DNA of 64,000 nt from Paraburkholderia metrosideri (GCF_904848625.1 NZ_CAJHCP010000002.1:1-64000); one strand, 5' to 3'. Counted from the first letter of the stretch, positions 35,851-45,820 are shown. Notes: generated by a model from the sequence alone, not told the origin. Numbers and translations: made by a program.

Positions 35851-37466
35851 GCAACGTTCTCCTGATGCAAAGGTAGGTGGCTGGGTCGCGCTATGTCAGG
35901 CGCTTCAACGTTGCGCGCGCCAGTGGCCCAGGCCAGCACGTCCTGACTGTCGGCGTCGCGCGAGATCAATTCCTTGACGATGCGTCCGCGCGTCATCACC
36001 AGCACACGGTCCGTGACTTCGAGCAGTTCGATCAGGTCACTCGAAAACAGCAGCACGGCGGCGCCTTCATCTGCGAGCCGGTCGAGTAGACGATATATCT
36101 CGGTTTTCGCGCCGATGTCGACGCCCACGGTCGGCTCGTCGAGCAGATAGACCGGTGTGGTGTGACTCGATCCCCGTATCAACCATTTCGCCAGGGCGAC
36201 TTTCTGCTGGTTGCCGCCCGATAGATGGCGCACTGGCGCGTCCGCACCCGGCGTGCGGATGTTGAGCGCGTCGATCATTTGCCGCACGGCATCGCGTTCG
36301 CTGCGTTTCGCGACCAGTCCGAAGCGGCTGAAGCGCGCAAGATTCGACAGCGTGATGTTTTCGCGCACACTCAGCGACGGTGCGACGCCGTGCGCGCGCC
36401 GATCCTCCGGAACGAAGGCGATACCCGCACGCACTGCATCAGCAGGTTTTCGCAGACGAAGCGGTTTGCCGTCTATGGCGATATCACCCCGTACGTTGCG
36501 TTCCAGTCCGAACAGACTGCGCACGAGTTGTTTGCCGCCAGACCCGAGTAAGCCGGTCACGCCGACAATCTCGCCGCGCCGCAGGTCGAAGGACACCTGT
36601 TCGAAGCGGTTGTCTGCGCCAAGCCCACGGACCGACAGCAGTGGCGCTCCGGCGGTGCGGGCCGGGCGTGCGGTGCGTTTGGCCATTTCGACGCCAATCA
36701 TCGCGGTGACCAGCGTCTCGGTCGAAGTCGTTCGGGCGTCGACATGAGCGACATCCTTGCCGTCGCGCAAGACCGTGACACGATCGCAGATGGCGGCAAT
36801 CTCATTCAGGTGATGGGAGACGTAGAGGATCGTCAGGCCGCGTTGCCGCAAGCGGTCGATGGTCTGAAGCAGATGCTCGACTTCACGACTGACGAGCGCC
36901 GCCGTGGGCTCGTCGAAAACCAGAATGCGCGGCTCGCGCATCAGTGCGCGGGTAATCTGCACGATCTGCTGCTCGGCCACGCTCAACTCGGCGATCAACC
37001 GGTTGGGCGCAAGATCGACGTTGAAGTGCGCAGCGATTGCGGCGCGTGCGTCATGTTGCATCCGGCGCGTATCGAGAATACCGATAGCGGAACGGTGCCG
37101 TGCAAAGCGCCCGCCGTGGCTGCCAAGCGTCGGCTCGTTACCGGTCAGCAGCGCTTCGGCCACGGTGAAGGTGGCGGGCAGCAAACGCTCCTGATGAATG
37201 AAGCCGATCTGCGCGAGTGCGTCGCGCGATGCGCTGCCGGTCAGACTCACGTCTACCCCGTCTACCGCAATCGCGCCGCTATCCGCTGCATGGAGGCCCG
37301 CGAGAATCTTGATCAGCGTCGATTTGCCTGCGCCGTTTTGCCCGATCAAACCGTGTACTGTGCCGCGCTTTACCTCCAGCGACGCACCGCGAAGCGCAGG
37401 CACGCCGTTGAACTGTTTGACGATATCACGCAGTACCAAGGCAGAGGCGGGCAGTTCCTTCGTCAT
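35847..37466 (-). CDS. Sugar ABC transporter ATP-binding protein (RbsA-like, tandem domains)
   Basis: A 539-residue protein with two ABC modules in tandem, as in RbsA and MglA. The first half has Walker A GQNGAGKST near residue 40 and a Walker B ILVFDEPTAAL. The second half has the usual degenerate Walker A (GLLGSGGKQL) and signature LSGGNQQK. It overlaps both flanking genes by ATGA. Confidence 0.95.
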   Translation of the reverse strand: MTKELPASALVLRDIVKQFNGVPALRGASLEVKRGTVHGLIGQNGAGKSTLIKILAGLHAADSGAIAVDGVDVSLTGSASRDALAQIGFIHQERLLPATFTVAEALLTGNEPTLGSHGGRFARHRSAIGILDTRRMQHDARAAIAAHFNVDLAPNRLIAELSVAEQQIVQITRALMREPRILVFDEPTAALVSREVEHLLQTIDRLRQRGLTILYVSHHLNEIAAICDRVTVLRDGKDVAHVDARTTSTETLVTAMIGVEMAKRTARPARTAGAPLLSVRGLGADNRFEQVSFDLRRGEIVGVTGLLGSGGKQLVRSLFGLERNVRGDIAIDGKPLRLRKPADAVRAGIAFVPEDRRAHGVAPSLSVRENITLSNLARFSRFGLVAKRSERDAVRQMIDALNIRTPGADAPVRHLSGGNQQKVALAKWLIRGSSHTTPVYLLDEPTVGVDIGAKTEIYRLLDRLADEGAAVLLFSSDLIELLEVTDRVLVMTRGRIVKELISRDADSQDVLAWATGARNVEAPDIARPSHLPLHQENVA

Positions 37467-38488
37467 TTCGCGGCGACCACGCCATTCTGTGCGACCTGTC
37501 CGAGAGTTTGCTGGATCGAGCCGGCGTTGTCTTTTGTGACCAGGATGGACGGTACATAGGTGTACGGCGGCAGATCTTTCTGGCCTGCCAGATAACGCGC
37601 GACGTTGTCGACGGCGGTCTTGCCGATCAGGGCCGGCTGTTGCGCGACGACGGCAGCGGCGCTCGACTTCTGATCCTTGACCAGGTTGACCACGTCAGGA
37701 CTGCCGTCTACCGCATAGGTCCTGATTTCCGAGCGATGCGCGGCGTCCACGGCCTGGGTCGCGCCCACTTGCGGTACATCCCACGCTGCCCAGATCGCTG
37801 AAACCTGTCCCTTCGGGTATTTCGCGAGCAATTGGCTGACCTGCGCATACGCGCTTTGCACGGTGTTCGGAATGACATCGCGCAGTTCTGGTTCGATGAT
37901 GTGAACCTTCGGGTAGTACTTCAGAACCGCCTTGAGCTGGTCATAGCGGATCGCGCAAACCGGCACGCCGTAAAAGCCATTGAAGACCAGGATGTTTCCT
38001 TCGCCGTGAATGTCGTTGACGAGCTTCAACGCCAGTTGTTCGCCGATAAAGAAATTGTCCGACGTGGTGTCGTTCAGACTCGACGGCGAAGCGGTATCGA
38101 TCGTGAAGAGCGGTATGCCGGCCTGGCGGATTTTCTGCAACCACGGCTCCAGCACGCTAGCCGTGCCCAGCTGTTCGACGATTGCGTCGGGCTTCTGTGC
38201 GATCAGCGTCTGGATTTGCGCAATCTGGCGGTTATCGTTACGGCCTGCGTCGAGCGCGATCGGCGTGCCGCCCAGGCGCTTGACTTCGTCAACGGCGCCT
38301 TGATACGCCTTCAGATCCCAGTAGTGATCGGTGCCGGCCGCAGTAATGCCGATCCGCTTGCCTTTGAGCGACGGCACGCTTTTATCAGCGGCGTCGTCCT
38401 GCGCGTGAGCGGTGACATTGGTGCCGCAAGCGACCATAGCCAGCAGCGCGAAGAGGGTGTGTTTCAGTCTGCGATGGATTGTTTGCAT
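37463..38488 (-). CDS. Sugar ABC transporter substrate-binding protein
   Basis: A 341-residue periplasmic-binding protein with a Sec signal (RLKHTLFALLAMVACG). The fold and segments (KGKRIGITAAGTDHYWD, DAIVEQLGTASVLEP, IPLFTIDTASPS) belong to the ribose/LacI type. It is first in the operon binding protein-ATPase-permease-permease. The sugar cannot be read; the L-rhamnose genes at the right end of the window are too far away to assign it. Start ATG at 38488. Confidence 0.93.
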   Translation of the reverse strand: MQTIHRRLKHTLFALLAMVACGTNVTAHAQDDAADKSVPSLKGKRIGITAAGTDHYWDLKAYQGAVDEVKRLGGTPIALDAGRNDNRQIAQIQTLIAQKPDAIVEQLGTASVLEPWLQKIRQAGIPLFTIDTASPSSLNDTTSDNFFIGEQLALKLVNDIHGEGNILVFNGFYGVPVCAIRYDQLKAVLKYYPKVHIIEPELRDVIPNTVQSAYAQVSQLLAKYPKGQVSAIWAAWDVPQVGATQAVDAAHRSEIRTYAVDGSPDVVNLVKDQKSSAAAVVAQQPALIGKTAVDNVARYLAGQKDLPPYTYVPSILVTKDNAGSIQQTLGQVAQNGVVAAK

Positions 38489-38897
38489 GTGATTAGCCGG
38501 TTGAAGCCGAGGGTGTTATCCGGTGACTTTAATCAACATGACGGCCATGCTGAAACCAACAAATCTGGCTATCGTTATGAGCGAACTGCTGAGGTGCTTA
38601 GCAAAATCGGCTGATAGTCGATTTCCATCTTCGGGGCTCACGAGGCAGCGTCGCAATTGCAGGGATTCGCGGTCGCGGACTGATGGTTGTATTTGTGCGT
38701 TTTTTCCGGCGAACGCGTGGTGTCGTAAGTCGCGTGCCGTTCGCACGCCTGCCGGTAATGAACGTGAAAAGACGAGACGGGCCGACGCCGCTGCGGGCGT
38801 GCTGAATGTTGATCGGCCGTCATTTCTCCGATAACGATCGTGCCTGCAAGCAACACATTCACGCGAATCGCCGACATCCCATCCCTTCTTCCATCCT
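38489..38897. other. Intergenic gap upstream of the sugar importer
   Basis: This 409-base stretch lies between the binding-protein start and the stop of the thiamine-diphosphate enzyme gene, both on the minus strand. It should hold the importer promoter. No regulator, repeat or terminator was found; reading frames inside it are not supported. Confidence 0.5.
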
Positions 38898-40796
38898 TCA
38901 CGCCTTCAGCTTTTCGGGCGTTGTAATCGGCTCAGCCGGATCGACGTGAACCTCGAGTAGCGCAGTGCCTGGCGAACCAAGCGTCGCTGCAAGCGCAGCG
39001 CGCAACAGATGCGGGTCTTTACAATTCGAACCCGCTGCACCACATGCCGCCGCGACTTGCGCAAAGTCGATACCACCGAGTTCGCAACCGTAAGGCGGGT
39101 TACCCAACTCCTTCTGTTCGAACACGACTTCCGCAAGCATGTCATTGCGCATCACGATGACCTTGATCGGCAAGCGGTTCATCACTGCCGTCGACAGTTC
39201 GGCCATCAGCATCGCGAGCCCCCCGTCACCGACGATCGCCACCACCTGCCGGCGAGGATTAGCCAGTTGTGCGGCAATCGCAAACGGTAGTCCGGGCGCC
39301 ATCGTCGCGAGCATTCCTGTGGCGATCAGTTGCTGCTCGCGACGCAGCGTGAGAAAGCGCGCGGCAAAGTGCGTATTGGCACCACAATCGAGACAGACAA
39401 TCGCATCAGGAGCCAGTGCGTCACTGACCGCGCGGATTACACGTTGCGGCCGTATGGGCGTGCGCTCCGATGAGGCGACCCGGTCGAGCAGTGTGTTCCA
39501 TTGCGTCACCTGAGCCTGGATGTCGTGAAGAAACGCATCGTCCTTCTGATGCAGCAACGGTAGCAGCGCGCGCAGCGTTTCCTTCGTGTCACCGACCAGC
39601 CCGACTTCGACCGGATAACGCAGGCCGATCCGCTCGGCCTTGACGTCGATCTGAACGCCGCGGGCAGTCCCGGGCTTCGGATACGAGTCGACCCACGGCA
39701 TGGTCGAGCCGAAGATAAGGACGGTGTCGCAGCGATGCATCGCTTCTTCCGAAGGTACGGTGCCAAGGTGGCCAATGCCGCCAGTTGAAAACGGTGAATC
39801 GTCGGGCAGCACGGCTCGGCCTAGCAATGCTTTGGCTACGGGCGCGTTAAGCCGGCTCGCGATCTGCTCCAGTTCCTCTGTCGCGCCGAGCGCGCCTTGT
39901 CCGGCAAGAATCGCTACACGGCTGCCTGCATTGATGACATCGGCGGCCGCCCGCAACTGCGCGTCCGATGGCGCGGACGCGGGCTGGCGCCACGCAGTCG
40001 ACGTACGCAAGCCATGGTTCTCCATCGACGCCTTGTCATCGGCGAGACGCATCGCCTGAACGTCTTTCGAGATAGTCAGGTGCGCGACGCCGCGCGCACC
40101 AAGTGCGCTTCTGCATGCGATGTCGGTGACGATGAGCGCATGTCGCGGCCCCGTCACGACCGTGTTGTACAGCGCGACGTCCTGCATCAAGGCGGTCGTG
40201 TCCACGCCCTGCTGAAAACGCGTACCCAGGAGATCGTGAAACGTGAGGCCCGTGATCGCGAGCACCGGCGCACCGTCAAAATGCGCATCGTAAAGCCCGT
40301 TCATCAGATGCACCGCACCGGGACCGGTCGTGGCGATACATACACCGAGACGGCCGGTCGCCTTCGCCCATCCCGATGCCATGAATGCTGCCGCTTCCTC
40401 ATGGCGCACGCCGACGAAGCGGATTTTGTCCCGATGTTGCCGCAATGCTTCGATCATCGGGTTGATCCCATCGCCCACGATCCCGAAGACGTGGTCGACG
40501 TCCCACGCCAGCAGCGTTTGAACGATCACCTCGGCAGTCGATGCATTGTCCTCCGGCGAGAAGGGCGGCTGGGGAGCGGAACTGACGGGTTGTCCCGAAG
40601 ATGTCGCGGCGGCCCGCACTGCGGTGGTCCGCGTTGCCAGCAAGCCTGCTCCTCCAGCCACCGCGGCTTTGAGCATCGTGCGCCGTCGCTCGGAACTCGG
40701 GGCGTCGTCGAGACTGTCGCCGCGTCGGACCCTGCCGCGGTCGGCGGTTGCTTCTGCCGAATCGGACGGGGGACCGGGGTCGGGAATTGAAGTCAT
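38898..40796 (-). CDS. Thiamine-diphosphate enzyme with a Tat signal (pyruvate oxidase/acetolactate synthase-like)
   Basis: A 632-residue enzyme of the thiamine-diphosphate family. After an unusual N-terminus there is a twin-arginine segment RRRTMLKAAVAGGAGLLA near residue 40 followed by a hydrophobic stretch and VRAAA, which looks like a Tat signal. The catalytic module follows: IVGDGINPMIEAL, GVRHEEAAAFMASG with the conserved Glu, and the cofactor motif GDGGLAMLMAELSTA. Substrate pyruvate is likely by family. Start ATG 40796 has GGAG; an earlier frame begins at 40892. Export of such an enzyme would be unusual. Confidence 0.85.
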   Translation of the reverse strand: MTSIPDPGPPSDSAEATADRGRVRRGDSLDDAPSSERRRTMLKAAVAGGAGLLATRTTAVRAAATSSGQPVSSAPQPPFSPEDNASTAEVIVQTLLAWDVDHVFGIVGDGINPMIEALRQHRDKIRFVGVRHEEAAAFMASGWAKATGRLGVCIATTGPGAVHLMNGLYDAHFDGAPVLAITGLTFHDLLGTRFQQGVDTTALMQDVALYNTVVTGPRHALIVTDIACRSALGARGVAHLTISKDVQAMRLADDKASMENHGLRTSTAWRQPASAPSDAQLRAAADVINAGSRVAILAGQGALGATEELEQIASRLNAPVAKALLGRAVLPDDSPFSTGGIGHLGTVPSEEAMHRCDTVLIFGSTMPWVDSYPKPGTARGVQIDVKAERIGLRYPVEVGLVGDTKETLRALLPLLHQKDDAFLHDIQAQVTQWNTLLDRVASSERTPIRPQRVIRAVSDALAPDAIVCLDCGANTHFAARFLTLRREQQLIATGMLATMAPGLPFAIAAQLANPRRQVVAIVGDGGLAMLMAELSTAVMNRLPIKVIVMRNDMLAEVVFEQKELGNPPYGCELGGIDFAQVAAACGAAGSNCKDPHLLRAALAATLGSPGTALLEVHVDPAEPITTPEKLKA

Positions 40797-41048
40797 GGCA
40801 GAGCTCCACAGATTGCGTCGCGGCGGCATACCAACGGGTGGGCGAGCAAGCAGCGATCCTGGCGCCAAGGGAAGCGTGAAGGCGGGACTCACAGCGCGAA
40901 CCGGACATATAGCGGGTACGTCGCCTGCTACAAAAGTCGTACGGTGCCACCGTGTTCAATGGAATTGCCGTGCCGCGGATCTCGTCGGAATTTGCATCTG
41001 AATGACTTGATTCGTACGTGCCGTTATAGACGGCGCGAGGAGGATCAA

Positions 41049-41258
41049 ATGAAACGATCAATCTTGGTTGCAGTTGCCTTCGCTGTGTTGGCATGCGGCT
41101 TTTCGGCGTGTAAAGCGGCGCATCACGCCGGTAATGACAGCATGCGCGCGAGGGGTGGGGCCATCGCCACAGCGCCGACGCGCTTCGAACAAGAAAATGC
41201 TTCTGCGAGCGTGCACCTCCATCGACCTTTCGCACTCGCACATGAAAGCTTCTGTTAA
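41049..41258 (+). CDS. Small lipoprotein
   Basis: A 69-residue protein with a basic start, a hydrophobic stretch (ILVAVAFAVLACGF) and a lipobox FSAC, so lipidation is predicted. The short mature chain is rich in histidine near the start and ends with HESFC. GAGGAGG precedes the ATG. It faces away from the thiamine-diphosphate enzyme gene. No family recognised; the C-terminus lacks the look of a conserved domain. Confidence 0.6.
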   Translation: MKRSILVAVAFAVLACGFSACKAAHHAGNDSMRARGGAIATAPTRFEQENASASVHLHRPFALAHESFC

Positions 41259-41381
41259 AGCGTCCGTCGGCCATAAGCAGGGGAGGCCTGGCGAGCGCGG
41301 CGACATTAACAGCAAACCCTTGTGCCATGTGTCCGATAAGTTGCCCTTTACGCGGGCGCAAAGAAGACAAGGATCAAAGAG

Positions 41382-41825
41382 ATGATTCCAGCTACCCGCA
41401 CTTATGGATCGAGATTCGCCATGGCCATTTTCGATCTGCTCAATCCGATCCCGTACGGCCTCTTTGTCGGCACGCTTGTGTTCGACATAACCTACGCCGT
41501 CACGCGAAATGTGTTCTGGGGCAAGGGCGCAGCGTGGCTAGTAACGGCTGGGTTGTTCTTTGCGGTGATCCCGCGAGTCATCAATCTGGTCCATGTATGG
41601 ATTTCAGCGCGCCGCACAGTGACGGGCGTGGAGAAACTCGATTTCTGGCTCAATCTTCTGGGCATTATTGCGGCGATTTTCAATGCGTTTGTCCATAGCC
41701 GCGACGCCTACGGCATCGTCCCCACCAACGTCATTTTGTCGGTCATTACCGTGCTGTTGTTGAGCATCGGACAATTCGTTGTTGGGTTGAACGGTTTCCA
41801 TTCGAAGGGGACGGCTCATGACTAG
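41382..41825 (+). CDS. DUF2231-like membrane protein
   Basis: A 147-residue inner-membrane protein with four helices, resembling DUF2231 (LLNPIPYGLFVGTLVFDITYA then AVIPRVINLVHVW). It overlaps the next gene, a PQQ-type sugar dehydrogenase, by 8 bases and should be cotranscribed with it. The family often accompanies membrane redox enzymes, which is suggestive only. The ATG at 41382 has an AAGGA-containing stretch nearby. Confidence 0.75.
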   Translation: MIPATRTYGSRFAMAIFDLLNPIPYGLFVGTLVFDITYAVTRNVFWGKGAAWLVTAGLFFAVIPRVINLVHVWISARRTVTGVEKLDFWLNLLGIIAAIFNAFVHSRDAYGIVPTNVILSVITVLLLSIGQFVVGLNGFHSKGTAHD

Positions 41826-43137
41826 GACCATCGTCAGCTGTTCTTTTGCGATCGCGCTTGCAATCCTCGTGAGCGGGTGCAACGAGCAGGCCACTTACGA
41901 TCCGTCGAAGCAGGCTGGGGGCGAGCCGCCGTTGCCCGGCGCGCACAATTTCCTTGCGCCCCCGATCCAGGTTCCCAAATATGTTGGATGGCAGCCCGGC
42001 AAAAAGCCAAAGGTGGCAGAGGGTCTGCAAATCGAGGCTATCGCGTCGGGGCTCCAGCATCCCCGTCAGGTTTATGCACTTCCGAACGGCGACATTCTGG
42101 TCGCGGAATCGAATAGTCCCGACGCGGAACCCGTGACCACGCCGAAACAGCTGATAGCGGGCATTATCACGTCGCGGTCCGGCAAAAAGGCGAAAGGCGC
42201 CAATCGCATTACGTTGTTGCGAAAGCGGACCGACGGCAGCGGGCTGTGGGACAAATATGTGTTCATCGACCACCTGCATTCGCCGTTCGGCATGCAATTG
42301 ATCGGCGACACACTCTATGTGGCGGATACGGATGCAATCCTGAAGTTTCCGTATCGCACGGGTGACACCAGTATGACGACCCCCGGAGTAGAACTGACCG
42401 ATCTTCCGGACAAGATAAACCATCACTGGACGAAAGCATTGCTCGCGAGTCCAGATGGCAAGAAGCTCTATGTCGGCGTTGGCTCGAACAGTAATGTCGG
42501 TGAAAACGGTCTGGACGTCGAGTACCGGCGCGCTAATGTACTCGAAGTCGATATTGCGACGGGCGGCAGTCGAATCTACGCGGCCGGGATCCGCAATCCG
42601 ACGGGACTGCAATGGGAACCACAAACAGGACGCCTGTGGGCAGTTGCGAACGAACGCGACGAGATCGGTGCGGATCTCGTTCCCGACTACTTGACCTCGG
42701 TCCACGAAGGTGGATTTTATGGGTGGCCGTATAGCTACTGGGGTCAACATGTCGATCCGCGCGCGCAGCCCCAGCGCCCGGACATGGTGGCGAAGGCAAT
42801 CCGCCCGGATTATTCGATTGGCTCGCATGTCGCTCCGCTCGGCCTGTTTTTTTATACCGGCAACAATCTGCCTGCCCAATATCGCGGCGGTGCGTTTATT
42901 GGCGAGCACGGTAGCTGGAATCGGTCTCCGCTCAGTGGCTACGCGGTAACGTATGTCGCCTTTCAGAACGGCAAACCCGTCGGCACGCCAATACCGGTCG
43001 TCACGGGTTTTGTCTCCGACGACGAGAAAGAATCGTACGGCGCACCGGTCGGACTCACGCAGGATCGGGATGGTGCGCTTGTCATTGCCGACGATGTCGG
43101 CAATACGGTCTGGCGAGTGACGAAGGCAGGTGGGTAA
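41818..43137 (+). CDS. Sorbosone/PQQ-type sugar dehydrogenase lipoprotein
   Basis: A 439-residue beta-propeller protein of the glucose/sorbosone dehydrogenase family. The lipobox VSGC lies at about residue 19, so it should be anchored in the membrane facing the periplasm. Family segments include ASGLQHPRQVYALPNGDILVAE, KLYVGVGSNSNVGENG, AAGIRNPTGLQWEPQTGRLW and AFIGEHGSWNRSPLSGY. The calcium and PQQ ligands cannot be assigned with certainty. Its neighbour is a DUF2231 protein. Substrate unknown; a function as carbohydrate oxidoreductase is a family-level call. Confidence 0.88.
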   Translation: MTRTIVSCSFAIALAILVSGCNEQATYDPSKQAGGEPPLPGAHNFLAPPIQVPKYVGWQPGKKPKVAEGLQIEAIASGLQHPRQVYALPNGDILVAESNSPDAEPVTTPKQLIAGIITSRSGKKAKGANRITLLRKRTDGSGLWDKYVFIDHLHSPFGMQLIGDTLYVADTDAILKFPYRTGDTSMTTPGVELTDLPDKINHHWTKALLASPDGKKLYVGVGSNSNVGENGLDVEYRRANVLEVDIATGGSRIYAAGIRNPTGLQWEPQTGRLWAVANERDEIGADLVPDYLTSVHEGGFYGWPYSYWGQHVDPRAQPQRPDMVAKAIRPDYSIGSHVAPLGLFFYTGNNLPAQYRGGAFIGEHGSWNRSPLSGYAVTYVAFQNGKPVGTPIPVVTGFVSDDEKESYGAPVGLTQDRDGALVIADDVGNTVWRVTKAGG

Positions 43138-43332
43138 TGTGCGTCCACGTATGCGCTGCGTCAGTGGAGATGCGCTGCAACGAACAGTTTGGATGCGAGG
43201 CAATCAAAGTCGGAAACCCAGTCGCTCTTTACAAAGCGCTGATGCTTGCGGTGCGGCATACGGATTGCGGCGATGCTGCAAGGCGATTACCGCTTTCCGA
43301 TGTTGATGACCGCTGCATGCAAGGAGGCTGAT

Positions 43333-43614
43333 ATGAGAGTTGCGATGAAGGCTATCGTGTGTTCGGCGTTGTTAGTCATTTCAGGCGGCGCGTTTTCTCA
43401 GGGCATGAACGGTGGCGCCGCCGAGGCCAAAGGGGCCACAGGTACGGGTAATCCTAGTGGTGAAGGGTCGACAGCTACGCCTTCTTCCAGCGGGTCTGGC
43501 AAAAGCCCGAGCGCGGCCGCCACGAATAATGCCCACGGAAAAATGCATCATAAGTCGGGAACAGCGACGCCGGCTTCGGCGTCGGGTGCTAACCGGGCGT
43601 CAGGCGGCAGTTGA
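43333..43614 (+). CDS. Small exported low-complexity protein
   Basis: A 93-residue protein with a signal peptide (AMKAIVCSALLVISGGAFSQG) and a Gly/Ser/Ala/Thr-rich mature part with histidines (GKMHHKSG). AAGGAGG precedes the ATG at 43333. No fold is expected. Similar small proteins occur elsewhere in the window. Confidence 0.7.
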   Translation: MRVAMKAIVCSALLVISGGAFSQGMNGGAAEAKGATGTGNPSGEGSTATPSSSGSGKSPSAAATNNAHGKMHHKSGTATPASASGANRASGGS

Positions 43615-43769
43615 CCGAAGCAAATCGTCTGCCGACGCGCGTGTTCTAACGGAGCCATCCGGCGACCGGCGTGACAACATATCCTTTCGCGGTAAGAGCG
43701 CGATGCGCGCCGCAGCAATGAATCGAGTGCGACCTGCGCAAGCTTTGTTCCGAAAGACCGCGTGGTGAA

Positions 43770-44129
43770 TCAAAGAAACTCATTCGGCAACTGAAGTTCC
43801 ACCGCGCAGTCTCCCTCCAATGCCTGCGGATTTGGACGCTCCCCGAACCGTTGATTCACCCATTCGGCGAGCCGCGCTTGCCAGTTTTTGCGTTGCGCCG
43901 TGTCCAGCGAAGCATAGCGCTCGAACTGCGCGCGGGTCATGGCCACTGTAATGGCACATCGCTTGTCGAGAGTCGTATCGGCATGCGAATCGACAACCCA
44001 GGATAGTTGCAGAAATAAGCGTTCGCCTTCGTCGTAACTACTGATAGACGGTGCCTTGGGCGATTCGACAATACCGGCCAGTGCGAGCTCTATTTCTTCC
44101 AGGCGTTGGTCCAGGTCTACTTGGTTCAT
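43770..44129 (-). CDS. Conserved hypothetical small protein
   Basis: A 119-residue acidic cytoplasmic protein starting MNQVDLDQRLEEIEL. It has a dense ordered look (LFLQLSWVVDSHADTTLDKRCAITVAMTRAQFERYASLD) and good codon use, so it is probably real, but no function was recognised. GGGAG lies upstream of adjacent ATG codons at 44132 and 44129. A longer frame reaches 44252 but has no signal for translation. Confidence 0.7.
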   Translation of the reverse strand: MNQVDLDQRLEEIELALAGIVESPKAPSISSYDEGERLFLQLSWVVDSHADTTLDKRCAITVAMTRAQFERYASLDTAQRKNWQARLAEWVNQRFGERPNPQALEGDCAVELQLPNEFL

Positions 44130-44382
44130 CATGACTCCCGCAAATTGGTGTGTTGGGACGGGGATGCGACCCAGTCCCAACAGATAAACCGCAGTGGTTA
44201 TCGGCTGATCTATCGGCTGATCGCCATCACGCGTCATAGAGCGAACTAGCAACCCCCATTCCTCACAACGCCGGCTGTATTGCGCAACGCTGGATCAGGC
44301 ATGACCGATGCTGCATTTGTCATGTCGGGGCGCGCAACTCAAAGGTCAATTTGACGTTGCATCCACTTGGAGGCATCAGGTC

Positions 44383-44661
44383 ATGAATCACGCTATGAGC
44401 AAGCAGGTCCTTTGTGTCGTCATTGCCGCGCTGACCGTGGTGGCGTCCGGGTGCAAGCGGACAGATAACGGCAATCCAGGCGCGTTGAACTCTGAAAGCA
44501 GCGGCGTGATGAGCAATTCCGCTGGCGGCAGTGGCACGCCAGGCAGCAGCGACGCTGCCAGGCGCGTGGACAGTTCTGCCGGCGGGGCTGCTAGCGCCAC
44601 GGATCCGGCGGCTAGCGAAGCGCCGGTGGTGAGCACCCCGGCGAGCGCGGCGAGCCAATAA
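44383..44661 (+). CDS. Small lipoprotein, low complexity
   Basis: A 92-residue protein with a signal (SKQVLCVVIAALTVV) and a lipobox ASGC at about residue 21-24. The mature chain is Ser/Gly/Ala-rich without hydrophobic core. The ATG at 44383 has GGAGG upstream with a rather long spacing; the ATG 12 bases later is an alternative. Confidence 0.65.
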   Translation: MNHAMSKQVLCVVIAALTVVASGCKRTDNGNPGALNSESSGVMSNSAGGSGTPGSSDAARRVDSSAGGAASATDPAASEAPVVSTPASAASQ

Positions 44662-44710
44662 GGCTCTATGTATCGATACGTATAAATCCGTCGAATCGCG
44701 GTGGGTGAGC

Positions 44711-45820
44711 TTATAGGATCTGGCTGGTGGTTTTGCGTTCCGCAGGAGCCGATAGGTGAGCTTCCTGGCGAGTTCCGTCACGGACAACTGCCACGAATTT
44801 CACCTGCAATTTACCTGCAAAGCCGGCAGAAGCTGGCGAATTTTGCGGAAAACGATGGGCGCTCCCGCCAGCGACCGGATGCGCTACCGCAGTAATTCCA
44901 TAGCGCGTGAACCATTCGCTGTAGCCCTTGACCAGAAAGCCTCCTGAGCGTGCAACATACTGCTGGCGCGACCGCTCATAGACATTCCGAATCGCAAACC
45001 ACGGCACATGCGGCAAGTCGTGATGAACCAGATGGTAGTTGTTGTTCAGAAACAGCACTCGCCAGCCCCACGCGGCCTCATTGATTACCGTCCGATGCGT
45101 CGGGTCGCTCGCTGCGCGATGTTCATGAAACGAACGAACCGAGCCCAGCGACAGCGCGCCATAACCAACGCACAGAATAAATACCCACGCCGGTATCGTG
45201 CAAGCCTGCTGCAACCACATCGTGAGCACGCCCAACGCGATGCAATGCGCCAGCCACGCAGGTACGTCGCGCCAGTCGCCGCGTCTGATCTTGCCAAGCG
45301 CGTCGGCCATCGTGGCCGCGATTGCAAACGCGGGCCCCACCAGCAGTCGGCCGATAAACGTATTGCGGAACGCCAGCAACGCACGAATCGCCGATCCAGC
45401 GCTTTGCCACACGTGCTCGCTGACGAAGTAGCTTTCCGGGTCTTGCCCGGGATGAGTCAGATGCGGATCGTCGTGATGTCGAAGATGCGAATCGCGATAG
45501 ATGCGGTAGGGGAACCACACGGCAAGCGGCGCGAAGCCCAGCAGCGCATTGATAAACGGAGAGCGGGTCGGGTGGCCGTGCAGCAGTTCGTGTTGCAACG
45601 ACATGTACCACGTGCTGAGTATTGCAAGCAGCAGTGCTGTCAGTGGCAAGCCGAGCGCTCGCGCATGCAGTGCCACGCCAAACCATCCGCTGTATATCGA
45701 CGCAATCAGCAACCAGGTCGGCCATTGCGTACGCCATGCCCAGCTAGATGCCAGTCCGGCGATAGTGGTGCGCTGCGTGTCGTCGAGATAAATCGCCATA
45801 AGACCAGTCAGGAAAACCAT
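44711..45820 (-). CDS. Membrane fatty acid desaturase
   Basis: A 369-residue integral membrane di-iron enzyme. The three histidine boxes of the family are present: HELLHGH near residue 77, HLRHHDDPH near residue 112 and HLVHHDLPH in the C-terminal third. Several membrane helices separate them. It should introduce a double bond into an acyl chain or act as a related hydroxylase. The ATG at 45820 is chosen; a TTG two codons earlier is in frame. Gene stands alone on the minus strand. Confidence 0.93.
   Translation of the reverse strand: MVFLTGLMAIYLDDTQRTTIAGLASSWAWRTQWPTWLLIASIYSGWFGVALHARALGLPLTALLLAILSTWYMSLQHELLHGHPTRSPFINALLGFAPLAVWFPYRIYRDSHLRHHDDPHLTHPGQDPESYFVSEHVWQSAGSAIRALLAFRNTFIGRLLVGPAFAIAATMADALGKIRRGDWRDVPAWLAHCIALGVLTMWLQQACTIPAWVFILCVGYGALSLGSVRSFHEHRAASDPTHRTVINEAAWGWRVLFLNNNYHLVHHDLPHVPWFAIRNVYERSRQQYVARSGGFLVKGYSEWFTRYGITAVAHPVAGGSAHRFPQNSPASAGFAGKLQVKFVAVVRDGTRQEAHLSAPAERKTTSQIL

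Noticed and set aside
33870..38488. Assignment of the sugar importer to L-rhamnose
   Set aside because: L-rhamnose genes lie 24 kb away and nothing in the binding protein identifies the sugar.
41746..43203. 485-codon open frame antisense to the sorbosone dehydrogenase-like gene
   Set aside because: The sense frame has a lipobox and all family motifs; this frame has none.
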